Shown: in pieces, positions 23,346-30,745 of the stretch
Layout: every line of letters starts with the position of its first letter
How positions within the stretch are numbered: position 1 is the stretch's first letter
Origin: Arthrobacter sp. Bi83
Lineage (GTDB): Bacteria > Actinomycetota > Actinomycetes > Actinomycetales > Micrococcaceae
Length of the DNA: 32,051 bases
Direction: 5' to 3'
Assembly (NCBI RefSeq): GCF_918698095.1
Contig: NZ_CAKKLY010000050.1
Span: 1-32,051, forward strand
Made by a program: the position numbers and the translations under genes
The notes under the pieces: generated by a model
The model's input: only the letters and a program-made list of their open reading frames with translations
Database searches by the model: none
What the model was told of the DNA's origin: nothing

Positions 23346-23963
23346 GTGACGATTGACTGGGACGAAAAAAAGGCCCTGCTACAGGAACCGAACATTGCGG
23401 CGGTAACGCAGCTGTGCGACGAACTCATGGAAAAGAAGCCGGGATCCACCGTCCCCTACATTGACCCCATCCATGACGAGGACGAGTGCCGCATCGTCAG
23501 CCTCCACGTCAGCCCGGGCAAGGGCACCGAGTCCGGATTCGTGTCCCACTTCAACGACGATGAAGCCGCCCGCCGGGCCACCCAGATCTACGAGCTCGCG
23601 GAACTCGACCCTCGCTACGTCATGCCGTGGAACGCCTACCCCTGGGTTCGGGATCCTGACCTTCCGTCGGCCCTGAATGTCCAGGAGAAAACGGACGGCC
23701 TGCGCCCCTTCCGCCAGTTCCTGAAAATCAATAAACGCGTCTCGGCCGTCATCGCCCACGGCACCGACGCCTCGACCTTCCTGACCCTCTTCGAGAAGAC
23801 CTACCACTCCTCACTGAAGAACAACGGCATCAAAATCTACAAGGCCAGCGCGCTCGGCGGGCGGGCCTTTGCTGTTTCCGAGGCCAAGCAGGAGGAGCTC
23901 CTCACCAAGAGCGTGGACATCTACAAGGACGCCATGCAGCGGGCGGGCATCCAGCACCTGTAG
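23346..23963 (+). CDS. Uracil-DNA-glycosylase-superfamily-like protein
   Basis: A 205-residue protein whose pattern recalls the UDG fold. An opening strand CRIVSLHVSPGKG (48-60) is followed by SGFVSHFNDDEAARRA (63-78), a segment seen in diverged UDG-like proteins. RYVMPWNAYPWV (90-101) has an N after the strand as in motif 1 regions, and VSAVIAHGTDA (132-142) resembles the C-terminal HG-x-x-A element. No Fe-S cysteine set is visible. A role in base excision is not shown; the conserved uracil-recognition residues are not certain. The GTG start at 23346 has GAGGGAGA immediately upstream. It is followed by a strong terminator. Confidence 0.7.
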   Translation: MTIDWDEKKALLQEPNIAAVTQLCDELMEKKPGSTVPYIDPIHDEDECRIVSLHVSPGKGTESGFVSHFNDDEAARRATQIYELAELDPRYVMPWNAYPWVRDPDLPSALNVQEKTDGLRPFRQFLKINKRVSAVIAHGTDASTFLTLFEKTYHSSLKNNGIKIYKASALGGRAFAVSEAKQEELLTKSVDIYKDAMQRAGIQHL

Positions 23964-23991
23964 TTCCGCCACATCCGACAAATTAAAGGCC

Positions 23992-24027
23992 AATGGGCGC
24001 CGGGAGGGATATCCCAGCGCCCATTTT
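23992..24027. terminator. Bidirectional terminator
   Basis: AATGGGCGC (23992-24000) and GCGCCCATT (24017-24025) form a perfect 9-bp stem with a loop that itself contains GGGATATCCC, followed by TTTT (24024-24027). It serves the UDG-like gene on the plus strand. It also lies 30 bp past the end of the CU044_5270-type gene on the minus strand, which it may terminate as well. A 12-bp palindrome CTACGGCCGTAG follows at 24042-24053. Confidence 0.8.
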
Positions 24028-24057
24028 CCCGTCGTAGGAGTCTACGGCCGTAGGCGT

Positions 24058-25098
24058 TTAAGGTGCCGCGTTGACCACTGTGGTCCGAACGGACGTCCAC
24101 GACGTGGCGGTCCCGGCAGGAAAGTCTGGGGTGGCCTTGAGCAGGACGTCCCGTTCTCCGATCATTAGACCGGTGGCCGGATCGATGATGATGTCTCGCC
24201 TGCTTCTGCCGTCCGGTCCTACAATGCCAATGGCGACGCCGGTTTTTCCGTCGAGGGTGGCTTGGCGGTCCACCATCGTGACGCCGGGGACGAGAGCCGC
24301 AGCCTTGTAGAGAGACGCCCGCAGGTCCGCAGGAATGATGCCCGTACGCAGGGTATCCGCAATGGTCACCAATGCCTCGGCTTCCGGTGAAACCCCTGCG
24401 CCCTTGGTGCGGGAGTAGATCAGGTCCAGGAGCGCTTTGGGATCGCGGGGAAGCTTGGCGGCTTCATCCAGCCGCATGCCGTTGATCACTGTCTGTTCTC
24501 CGCCGTAGAAAGCACCGCCCGGGGCGCGCAGGGTTTCGGCCCCGGCCCCCTTGGAGCCGGAAACTGATTCCTGCATCTTGGCCGCCGCCTTCTTGGCTGC
24601 GTCGCTGAAGAAAGTCCCCGGGACCCGGTCTTCCCGGGTCCACACCCATACGCCGGTGCGGTCCGCTGGGACGTAAACCTGGCCTCCTGTCCTTTCCAGC
24701 CAGGACAACTGGCTCCCGTCTGCAAACGCTTGGGTTGTGCCGTAAACGGCGTTGGTATCGATCTTCAGGTACTGCCCCGGTTTCACCACCGGGTCGGAGG
24801 TCTTGATCGTGGCCGTGGCAGCCCTGCTGAGGACTTCGGCGGCCTCGGCGGTGGCGCCTATGTGCGCCCCGGGAATGATGACGTCGGCGGCGACCATGGC
24901 CCCGACGAGCAGCGCGGCGGCCGCGGAGGCCAAGACCGCCCGGCGGACAATCCTCCGCGGCCTCACCCCGCTGGTGGTGGCCCGGGCATCCGGCGCTCCG
25001 ATTTTGGCCATGAGGGTATTCCGGCCCCGGGCAAGTGTGGCCTGGGGTGCCGAGCCAACATCGCTACGCATTGCGCGGAGCAGCTGCAAATCGTCCAT
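24058..25098 (-). CDS. CU044_5270-type membrane protein, likely sigma-factor partner
   Basis: A 346-residue protein with a cytoplasmic N-terminus (MDDLQLLRAMRSDVG...), one membrane helix at about 53-73 (AVLASAAAALLVGAMVAADVI) and a large outside domain. The outside domain matches the actinobacterial CU044_5270 family found next to ECF sigma factors. No HxxxCxxC zinc-anti-sigma motif is present, so a role as anti-sigma factor is inferred only from position. ATG at 25098 is supported by GGAGAA about 5 nt upstream. The gene overlaps the 3' end of the sigma-factor gene by 35 bp, implying coupled translation. Confidence 0.82.
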   Translation of the reverse strand: MDDLQLLRAMRSDVGSAPQATLARGRNTLMAKIGAPDARATTSGVRPRRIVRRAVLASAAAALLVGAMVAADVIIPGAHIGATAEAAEVLSRAATATIKTSDPVVKPGQYLKIDTNAVYGTTQAFADGSQLSWLERTGGQVYVPADRTGVWVWTREDRVPGTFFSDAAKKAAAKMQESVSGSKGAGAETLRAPGGAFYGGEQTVINGMRLDEAAKLPRDPKALLDLIYSRTKGAGVSPEAEALVTIADTLRTGIIPADLRASLYKAAALVPGVTMVDRQATLDGKTGVAIGIVGPDGRSRRDIIIDPATGLMIGERDVLLKATPDFPAGTATSWTSVRTTVVNAAP

Positions 25099-25702
25099 GA
25101 TCGTTCTCCGTATCTTCAAGTCGTTCCAGGCCCAGCGTGTCCCGCAGTGTTTTGCGGGCGCGGTTCAGACGGGACCTCACGGTGCCCACCGGCACGTCCA
25201 TCGCCTGGGAGATTCCTTCGTATGTCAGGTCGGCCCAGGCGTAGAGCAGCAGGGTTTCCCGGTCTATGGCTGCCATGGATTTCAGCGTGCCGGCGATCCG
25301 GGCCGTCGCTACGGTGGCGTCAACCTGCGCCGCGATCCGGTCCGAACTGTCATCCACTCCCTCCCGGGGAGCGGACCTGGCCAGGGTCTTCAGGGTGCGC
25401 GCCTCGGCCCGGTGGTGCCGCCGCAGCAGATTGGTGGCGATGCCGAACAGCCAGGGCCTGGCGTCGTCCCGCCCGTGGTCGAAGGTGTCCAGCCGCTCGA
25501 AGGCGACCAGGAAGGTCTCGGACGTGACGTCGTCGGCCGCGAAGTCCCCCGCCCGCCTGGCCGCGTACCGGTAGATGACTGAGGCGTGTCTGTCGTACAG
25601 CTCCCCAAACGCTGCGGGGCTGTCGCGGGACCGCCTGATGATGTCGCTGTCTGTACTCACACTCTGTATTGCCCGCTGCCCGGGAAAGGGTTCACGGAAC
25701 AT
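25064..25702 (-). CDS. ECF (group 4) RNA polymerase sigma factor
   Basis: A 212-residue extracytoplasmic-function sigma factor. Region 2 spans about residues 30-97 (FGELYDRHASVIYRYAARR, DDVTSETFLVAFERL, ARPWLFGIATNLLRRHHR). A linker of about 45 residues leads to region 4 at 135-190 (LKSMAAIDRETLLLYAWADL, YEGISQAMDVPVGTVRSRLNRARKTLR). ATG at 25702 has GGAGG only 2 nt upstream; GTG at 25660 is an alternative that would lose 14 residues outside the conserved regions. It directs polymerase to a small regulon, unknown here. It forms a unit with the overlapping CU044_5270-type membrane gene. It starts 16 bp after hipA, but hipA is unlikely to be part of its regulon logic. Confidence 0.9.
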   Translation of the reverse strand: MFREPFPGQRAIQSVSTDSDIIRRSRDSPAAFGELYDRHASVIYRYAARRAGDFAADDVTSETFLVAFERLDTFDHGRDDARPWLFGIATNLLRRHHRAEARTLKTLARSAPREGVDDSSDRIAAQVDATVATARIAGTLKSMAAIDRETLLLYAWADLTYEGISQAMDVPVGTVRSRLNRARKTLRDTLGLERLEDTENDHGRFAAAPRNA

Positions 25703-25718
25703 ATCCTCCGGCGCCGGC

Positions 25719-26963
25719 TCACCCTTCCAGCAGCCTCCGCCGGTGCTTCAGCTCCTTCACCCACGCCCGGGTGACCATGTCCGGAAAAGGCGAGCCGCCG
25801 CCGGCGTGCGTTGTCGCGAACGCAGTGCCCGCCTCCAGGTCTGCGAGCAGCGGGCCCGCTGCTTTCAGCGCCAGGTCCACCACCTGGACCGACGCACGCT
25901 CCGTCAGCCCCAGGGCCGCGGCCCAGCTTAGGAAATGCTTCCGGGAGATGCCGCTGCGCTTGCCGGCGAGCGTCAGGGCGAGTGTCTTGTCGCCGTAGAC
26001 GACGGTGGAGGGGATGTCGTACACCGGCGCGACGGACCACTCCCCTGACGGCTGCTGCACCATGGACACATTCTTGGCGTGCAGGTCGCCGTTGCCGCTC
26101 AGCCACGCAAACGCGACCTGGATAGCCAGGTTCCGCAGCGCCGGCAGCGGCGCCGCGCAGTATTCCGCCAAGGCATGGCAGACCGTCCCGAACCCCACGT
26201 TGTACTTGTCCGCCGGGTACAGCTTGAGCACCTGGGCACCGTCCTCGACGGCGAGGCGCTGCACCGCGTCCGATGCACCTGCCGCTCCGGGCCGTTCCGC
26301 CAGCGGCACCCGGTCGAATCGCTCCACAAGCAGGCCCGGGCGGCCTGCGACATCGCGCATCAGCTGCACGCGGCTCAACGGAATCCGCAGCTTGGCCGCG
26401 TAGCGGAACATGATGAACTCGTTCTCCACCACGTGCGGGAACTCGGGCGCATTGAGCTTGAGGATGAACCGCCGGCCGGCGCTGGCCACGGGCATCGAAA
26501 TCATCCCGGCAGACAGTTTGTCCTGCACGCCCGCGAGCGCCACGGGATCGATCAGCCCGGAATCGCCGAGCAGCTCGTCGAAGTCCACCGGCTTCCGCGG
26601 GTCCACCTCGACGGCATGTTCCTCGGGGTCCAGAGTCTCCCCGTGCCCCACGATCTGCACGTCGCCCACCGGGTTCCCGCCCGCGGCGATGAGCAGCGAC
26701 AGGTCATCGTCCGCGCTGGTCTTGATGGACCGGCGCAGCGCGTTGAGCCGGCGCCCCTCCGGCAGCAGCCCGGTGAAATAGGGCGGGGCGGCGCCTGCCG
26801 CGGACAGCACCGGCTCCGTGGAGAGCGGCAGGGAACTGGCGACGGCGGGACCGCCCGCCTGCAGGTACGCCGGCAGATAGGCGAACCTTGTGCCGCCCTC
26901 GTGCCGTTCCAGGCGCGCGGCCAGGATGCCCCGCTTGTAGATGTCCGCCACGCGGTGCCTCAT
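25719..26963 (-). CDS. hipA: HipA-family toxin kinase
   Basis: A 414-residue HipA-like Ser/Thr kinase, the toxin of a type II toxin-antitoxin pair; in E. coli HipA phosphorylates GltX and causes dormancy. The N-subdomain has YFTGLLPEGRR (62-72) and AGGNPVGDVQIV. GVQDKLSAGM (145-154) corresponds to the activation-loop/ATP region, with Lys169 in FILKLN as the ATP-binding lysine. The catalytic Asp293 is in NGDLHAKN (291-298), and the metal-binding Asp316 in YDIPST. All key residues are present, so it should be active. The ATG overlaps the hipB stop by 4 nt. The true target protein cannot be predicted. Confidence 0.9.
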   Translation of the reverse strand: MRHRVADIYKRGILAARLERHEGGTRFAYLPAYLQAGGPAVASSLPLSTEPVLSAAGAAPPYFTGLLPEGRRLNALRRSIKTSADDDLSLLIAAGGNPVGDVQIVGHGETLDPEEHAVEVDPRKPVDFDELLGDSGLIDPVALAGVQDKLSAGMISMPVASAGRRFILKLNAPEFPHVVENEFIMFRYAAKLRIPLSRVQLMRDVAGRPGLLVERFDRVPLAERPGAAGASDAVQRLAVEDGAQVLKLYPADKYNVGFGTVCHALAEYCAAPLPALRNLAIQVAFAWLSGNGDLHAKNVSMVQQPSGEWSVAPVYDIPSTVVYGDKTLALTLAGKRSGISRKHFLSWAAALGLTERASVQVVDLALKAAGPLLADLEAGTAFATTHAGGGSPFPDMVTRAWVKELKHRRRLLEG

Positions 26964-27256
26964 GGCCGGGCGCTGCTTTCAGGTTCAGCTGCTCCAGAGG
27001 CGCCGTCCGACGCCGGCTGGCTCGCGAGGGCGCGTGCCGCCTCCCTCGACCGTGTGGCGAGCCGAAGCTCCAGGCCCAGTGTCTCCAGGACGGCCATCAG
27101 CGAGTCCAGCTGGACGCTCGGCTTGCCCTGCTCGACGAACCGGACAAACCGCTCGGAGACTCCCGCCATGTCCGCAAGGTCCTGCTGGCTGAGCCGCAGG
27201 ACGGCCCTGCGCGCGCGGACTTCACCGGCAAGGTGATCGGGGAAGGATGTGGCCAC
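26960..27256 (-). CDS. hipB: HipB-like antitoxin (XRE family HTH)
   Basis: A 98-residue helix-turn-helix protein. The Xre domain is at about residues 11-68, with the recognition region LSQQDLADMAGVSERFVRFVEQGKPSVQLDSL (split around residue 35). The tail after 75 is Ala/Ser/Glu-rich and flexible, as in antitoxins that dangle a degradable C-terminus. The GTG start at 27256 has AAGAGGG about 5 nt upstream. It is expected to bind HipA and to repress the operon through the sites at 27270-27289 and 27340-27359. Confidence 0.88.
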   Translation of the reverse strand: MATSFPDHLAGEVRARRAVLRLSQQDLADMAGVSERFVRFVEQGKPSVQLDSLMAVLETLGLELRLATRSREAARALASQPASDGASGAAEPESSARP

Positions 27257-27269
27257 AAATACCCTCTTA

Positions 27270-27289
27270 ATAGGAACGAACGTGCCGAA
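27270..27289. promoter_or_regulatory. HipB operator candidate, proximal
   Basis: TAGGAACGAACGTGCCGAA occurs here (27271-27289) with a perfect right half (CGTGCCGAA, 27281-27289) and a degenerate left half, compared with the distal site. It lies between the predicted -10 and the hipB start, where bound repressor would block transcription. Confidence 0.55.
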
Positions 27290-27303
27290 ATTTGCTCAGA
27301 TTC

Positions 27304-27333
27304 AGTGTAAAACGCTTTTTGGGGCTCGGGCAA
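27304..27333 (-). promoter_or_regulatory. Predicted hipBA promoter
   Basis: On the minus strand TTGCCC (-35, 27333-27328) and TACACT (-10, 27309-27304) are separated by 18 bp, each 4/6 to consensus. The promoter is placed between the two operator-like sites, which makes a coherent autoregulated layout. Confidence 0.5.
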
Positions 27334-27339
27334 CGGTAT

Positions 27340-27359
27340 TTCGGCACGAACGTGCCGAA
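27340..27359. promoter_or_regulatory. HipB operator candidate, distal (perfect palindrome)
   Basis: TTCGGCACG and CGTGCCGAA are perfect 9-bp arms around AA. The centre-to-centre distance from the proximal site is 70 bp, about seven helical turns, so dimers could sit on the same face and loop the promoter. Confidence 0.7.
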
Positions 27360-27473
27360 GGGGAATCCACACAGAATCGGACCCATTCTATTTCTTAGAG
27401 ATTTCTTGGCAGCCCGCTCCCACACTTGAATCAGGCACAGCACCACGCATGCCGAAAACGAAAGGGACAGCCT

Positions 27474-28217
27474 GTGACCAGGACAGAGCCGGCAACAGAC
27501 AGTACGCCGGACCGCACCCGCATGGCAACGCTGCCACAGCTCCGCCACTGGATCGTGCTGCCGCTGGTCTTTGCTGCCCTGATCGTGGCCGCAGGGCTGA
27601 CACTCGGCTCCGTCCCCGCCCTTACCGCTGCCGACCTGTCCGTGGATGCCGAACTCAGCCACGGCCACTCGCCCCCGCTGACCGCGATCGCCCTGTTCTT
27701 CAACGTCGTGTTCAGCCCGGTCGGCGGCGTGCTGATGATCGCCGCGCTGTGCCTGTTCCTGCTCTTCGCCCGCCGGAGCCCGGTGAACGCGGTGGCCACC
27801 GGGCTGGTGGCGTCCGCCGCGTGGGTCAGCAGCGAACTGTTCAAGCTGGTTGTCGCCCGGCATCGGCCGGATTCCGCCGCCCTCTTCGATCCCCTGACGC
27901 CCGAGCCCGGCACCGACAGCTTCCCCAGCGGGCACACCGCCTTGGCCGCGGCCCTCGCGATCGCCGTGTTCCTCCTGGCCCGCGGCACCCGCTGGCAGTG
28001 GCCAGCCCTGGTCGGCGGAGCCCTCGTGGCCGTCGCGGTGGCCCTGTCCCGCATCTATCTGGGCGTCCACTACCCAACTGACGTGGCGGCGTCGTTCCTG
28101 TCGGCCCTGACCGGGGCGTCGTTTATCACGGGGCTGTGGAACACTTACGGGCTGGCGGTCCTGTCCCGCATACCCCTCCTGGCCCGGCTGGGCCCCGTTC
28201 CCGCAGCGAGCGCGTGA
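27474..28217 (+). CDS. PAP2-superfamily membrane phosphatase
   Basis: A 247-residue type 2 phosphatidic-acid-phosphatase-like enzyme, expected to dephosphorylate lipid phosphates such as undecaprenyl pyrophosphate or phosphatidate at the outer face of the membrane. All three signature motifs are present: KLVVARHRP (124-132), PSGH (151-154) with the catalytic-site histidine, and SRIYLGVHYPTD (192-203) with nucleophile His199 and Asp203. Hydrophobic helices fill the rest (from about 28, 70-98, 105-125, 155-170, 175-190, 205-220). GTG at 27474 is chosen because AAAGGGA lies 7 nt upstream; a TTG at 27426 would add a poor N-terminus. It is divergent from hipBA. The substrate cannot be told from sequence. 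Confidence 0.87.
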   Translation: MTRTEPATDSTPDRTRMATLPQLRHWIVLPLVFAALIVAAGLTLGSVPALTAADLSVDAELSHGHSPPLTAIALFFNVVFSPVGGVLMIAALCLFLLFARRSPVNAVATGLVASAAWVSSELFKLVVARHRPDSAALFDPLTPEPGTDSFPSGHTALAAALAIAVFLLARGTRWQWPALVGGALVAVAVALSRIYLGVHYPTDVAASFLSALTGASFITGLWNTYGLAVLSRIPLLARLGPVPAASA

Positions 28218-28246
28218 GCACCGCCTCCGCGCGGGCCGCCGCATCC

Positions 28247-28276
28247 TGTTGGCACAATCCCCCGTGTTGGCAGAAT
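28247..28276 (+). promoter_or_regulatory. Direct repeat upstream of the response regulator
   Basis: TGTTGGCACAAT (28247-28258) and TGTTGGCAGAAT (28265-28276) differ at one base and start 18 bp apart, immediately before the ATG at 28285. OmpR/PhoB-type regulators commonly bind direct repeats, so autoregulation is possible. The first copy includes TTGGCA, a possible -35. Confidence 0.45.
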
Positions 28277-28284
28277 GGTGCGTA

Positions 28285-28956
28285 ATGGACGCCAACCGAA
28301 AGAAGCGCGTGCTGCTGGTCGAGGATGACCGGCAGCTCGGCCCCCTCATCGCCGAGCTCATCGGTGACGATTTCAACGTGACCCTCGCACGGGACGGGCA
28401 GGAGGGCCTGCACCTCGGCCTGACGCAGGAGTGGGACGCCCTGGTGGTGGACCGCGGACTCCCGCTGCTCGACGGCGCCGCGCTCGTCTCAGCGCTGCGC
28501 GGCAAGGGCGTCAGCACTCCGGTGCTGATCCTCACCGCCCTGGGCACCGTGCAGGACAAGGTGGACGGGCTGGACGCCGGGGCCAATGACTACCTGGTCA
28601 AGCCGTTCGACGCCGCAGAGCTCGCCGCCCGCCTCCGCGCCCTGACCCGCACCTACGAGGCTCCGCTGCGGTCCCTGCCGCTCGGCGACTGGACGTACGA
28701 CGCCGATGCCCGGCTCCTGCTCTCGCCTTACGGCGACCGCGTGTCCCTTTCCCCCAGGGAGGGGTCGCTGCTCGAAGTGCTGGCCACCGAACCGGAGCGG
28801 GTCTTCTCCCGCACCGAGCTCCTCGGCAAGGTGTTCACGGAAGGTGACCAGCCCGGCGCCGTCGACACTTACGTCCATTACCTCCGCCGGAAGGCAGGCC
28901 GGGACATCGTCCGCACGGTCCACGGCACGGGCTACCAGCTGGGAGAGCCGTCATGA
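28285..28956 (+). CDS. OmpR/PhoB-type response regulator
   Basis: A 223-residue two-component response regulator. In the receiver domain (about 8-120) the acidic pair is Glu13/Asp14/Asp15 (VEDD), the phospho-acceptor is Asp56 in VVDRGLP, the switch threonine is in LILTALG, and the lysine is in LVKPF. The C-terminal winged-helix DNA-binding domain (about 130-222) includes SLSPREGSLLEVLATEPERVFSR in its first half and GAVDTYVHYLRRKAG as recognition helix. ATG at 28285 is chosen as the canonical N-terminus; an upstream TTG (28249) lies inside the direct repeat. The stop overlaps the histidine kinase ATG (ATGA). The signal and regulon are unknown. Confidence 0.92.
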   Translation: MDANRKKRVLLVEDDRQLGPLIAELIGDDFNVTLARDGQEGLHLGLTQEWDALVVDRGLPLLDGAALVSALRGKGVSTPVLILTALGTVQDKVDGLDAGANDYLVKPFDAAELAARLRALTRTYEAPLRSLPLGDWTYDADARLLLSPYGDRVSLSPREGSLLEVLATEPERVFSRTELLGKVFTEGDQPGAVDTYVHYLRRKAGRDIVRTVHGTGYQLGEPS

Positions 28957-29924
28957 ACCCGTCCGATGCCGACCGGCTTATCCTGCGCACGGCTGCCCGC
29001 AAGGTCAGCACGCAGATCGCGCTCGTGTGCGCGGCGTGCGTCGCCGTCGTCATCCTGGCGCTCGTGCTGTTCGCGGTCTACCGGTCACAGCCGGCCGAGC
29101 TCGCCCAACACCCTGCCGGCGCCGGCAGGATCTACATCGACGAAGCCGACGGACTGCTGGCGCTGATCTTTGGCGGCGTCCTGGGCGTGGTGCTTGCGGC
29201 AGCCGCCGGACTGGTCAGCGCGAGGAGCGCCGTGAGGCCGCTCGGCGAAGCCCTTGCGGTGCAACGGCGCTTCGTCCAGGATGCAAGCCACGAACTGCGC
29301 ACGCCGCTGGCCATCCTGGACGCACGGCTGCAGCTTGCCCAGCGCAAGGCCGGTCCGGACAGCCCCGCGGCGACCACGCTTGCCCGACTCCGCGAGGACA
29401 GCGCCGGTCTCGCCGAACTGGTGGACGACCTGCTGCTGTTGTCCGCGCCCGCCTCCATCGAGGCCACCGAGCCCGTGGACGCGGCCACGGTCGTTGCGGC
29501 AGTGACGGACGACCTCCAGCTCCTCGCCGGCGCCGCGGGCATTGAGCTGGCCTGCTCAGCAGCCGGCCCGGCAGGCGTGCGCATTCCGCCGCATTTGCTG
29601 CGGAGGATGGTCACCGCACTGGTGGAGAACGCCATTTCCCACACCCCCATTTCGGGCCGTATCAGCGTGGTCGTGACTGCCACCGGCCGCATGATCAGGA
29701 TCAGCGTCCGGGACACCGGCCCGGGCATCACGGACATCGAACCGGACCGAGTGTTCGAACGGTTTGCGCGCGGGAGGCCGGCAGACCATGAGGCGGCGCG
29801 GCATAGCTACGGAATCGGGCTGGCACTGGTCAAGGACGCGGCCATGCGCCACGGCGGCGACGTGACCGTGAAGGAAACCGGCCCCAGCGGAACGGTGCTG
29901 AGCCTCGAGCTTCCGGCTTCGTAA
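28953..29924 (+). CDS. Two-component sensor histidine kinase
   Basis: A 323-residue membrane histidine kinase. Two helices at about 20-43 and 68-91 enclose a short outside segment of about 25 residues, too small for a classical ligand-binding domain, so it probably senses through the membrane. A recognisable HAMP is lacking. The dimerisation box has His113 in FVQDASHELRTPL. The ATPase domain has Asn226 (VENAISHT), G1 DTGPGI (254-259) and G2 GIGLALV (287-293), with F-box VFERFARG between. All catalytic residues are present. It is translationally coupled to the response regulator. Confidence 0.92.
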   Translation: MNPSDADRLILRTAARKVSTQIALVCAACVAVVILALVLFAVYRSQPAELAQHPAGAGRIYIDEADGLLALIFGGVLGVVLAAAAGLVSARSAVRPLGEALAVQRRFVQDASHELRTPLAILDARLQLAQRKAGPDSPAATTLARLREDSAGLAELVDDLLLLSAPASIEATEPVDAATVVAAVTDDLQLLAGAAGIELACSAAGPAGVRIPPHLLRRMVTALVENAISHTPISGRISVVVTATGRMIRISVRDTGPGITDIEPDRVFERFARGRPADHEAARHSYGIGLALVKDAAMRHGGDVTVKETGPSGTVLSLELPAS

Positions 29925-29958
29925 TCCAGACGGCCGGCGGCAACCGCCCAATTCACAG

Positions 29959-29990
29959 TTGACAGTCCGGTGTGACCCGTGCCATATTTT
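29959..29990 (+). promoter_or_regulatory. Promoter of the GntR-family gene (leaderless start)
   Basis: TTGACA (29959-29964) is a consensus -35. CATATT at 29983-29988 (18-bp spacing) or TATTTT at 29985-29990 (20 bp) can serve as -10. Transcription would begin about 29995-29997, at or next to the GTG at 29996, with no room for a Shine-Dalgarno: a leaderless mRNA. Confidence 0.6.
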
Positions 29991-29995
29991 TAAGC

Positions 29996-30712
29996 GTGAA
30001 CCTGTCAGACAGCCGGACAGCCGGACAGCAAAGCGGAGGAAACACCTCCCCCCTTGCCCGCCTCAGCGCCGCCGAGGCTGTCTTCAACGCCATCCGCGGC
30101 GACATCGAGGGCGGCAGGGTGGGCGTGGGCGCCAAGCTCAACTCCGAGGCGGCCCTGGCCCAGCAGTACGGCGTGAGCCGATCGGTGATCCGTGAGGCCC
30201 TCCGCTCCTGCACCGCCCTCGGCCTGACCATGACGCGCACAGGCCGGGGCACGTTTGTCGTGGCCGACCACGTAGCCAACGACCTCGTCCTCGGCCAGTT
30301 CTCCGCCCGCGACCTCACCGAGGCCCGGCCGCATATCGAAGTCCCCGCCGCGGGCCTCGCCGCCGAACGGAGGACAGCCGAAGACCTCGACATCCTCCGC
30401 GCCATGGTCACCTCCATGGCCGTGGAGACCGATCCCGAAGCCTGGGTGGCGCTCGATTCCGGCTACCACGCCGCCATCGCCCGAGCCAGCGGCAACAAGG
30501 TCTTCGAAAGCGTGGTGGCCGACATCCGCGATGCCCTGGCCCACCAGTCCGAAACCCTGAACCTGGTGACCGACCGCCAGCACGCCTCCAACGAAGAGCA
30601 CCAGCGCATCCTCGACGCCATCGAAGCCGGCTCCGCCTCAGACGCCAGCGCCGCCATGAGCGAGCACCTCCGCGCCGTCGGCGAGGCCCTCGACTCCATC
30701 CTCAACCAGTAA
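29996..30712 (+). CDS. GntR-family (FadR/FCD) transcriptional regulator
   Basis: A 238-residue regulator. The winged-helix domain spans about 28-93 (EAVFNAIRGDIEGGRVGVGAKL, LAQQYGVSRSVIREALRSC, TRTGRGTFV). An FCD effector-binding domain of helices follows, with the metal/ligand histidines expected in DSGYHAAIA and EEHQRILDAI. GTG at 29996 is preferred over GTG 29972, because the latter would lie between -35 and -10. The asparaginase and aspartate ammonia-lyase genes follow on the same strand, so this protein probably regulates amino-acid breakdown, perhaps sensing aspartate or asparagine (inference). It likely regulates itself through the palindrome at 30002-30012. Confidence 0.88.
   Translation: MNLSDSRTAGQQSGGNTSPLARLSAAEAVFNAIRGDIEGGRVGVGAKLNSEAALAQQYGVSRSVIREALRSCTALGLTMTRTGRGTFVVADHVANDLVLGQFSARDLTEARPHIEVPAAGLAAERRTAEDLDILRAMVTSMAVETDPEAWVALDSGYHAAIARASGNKVFESVVADIRDALAHQSETLNLVTDRQHASNEEHQRILDAIEAGSASDASAAMSEHLRAVGEALDSILNQ
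30002..30012. promoter_or_regulatory. Operator-like palindrome at the start of the GntR gene
   Basis: CTGTCAGACAG is a perfect 11-bp palindrome with one central base, of the TGT-N3-ACA type bound by many GntR/FCD regulators. It overlaps codons 3-6, right after the predicted transcription start, where bound repressor would block initiation. Tandem CCGGACAG half-sites follow (30014-30028). Confidence 0.55.
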
Positions 30713-30745
30713 CCGCCAGCAACAATCCAACAGCCCAAGGACTCC

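Noticed and set aside
24042..24053. Palindrome CTACGGCCGTAG as an operator
   Set aside because: It lies between convergent gene ends beyond a strong terminator, where an operator would have no promoter to act on; short GC-rich palindromes arise by chance here.
25064..25719. ECF sigma factor as a third member of the hipBA operon
   Set aside because: Only a 16-bp gap, but no overlap, unrelated function, and the sigma/CU044_5270 pair is a self-contained unit in actinobacteria; cotranscription cannot be shown from sequence.
27267..28586. 439-codon minus-strand frame opposite the PAP2 gene
   Set aside because: Opposite a gene with all three PAP2 motifs; also spans the hipBA control region. No domain recognised.
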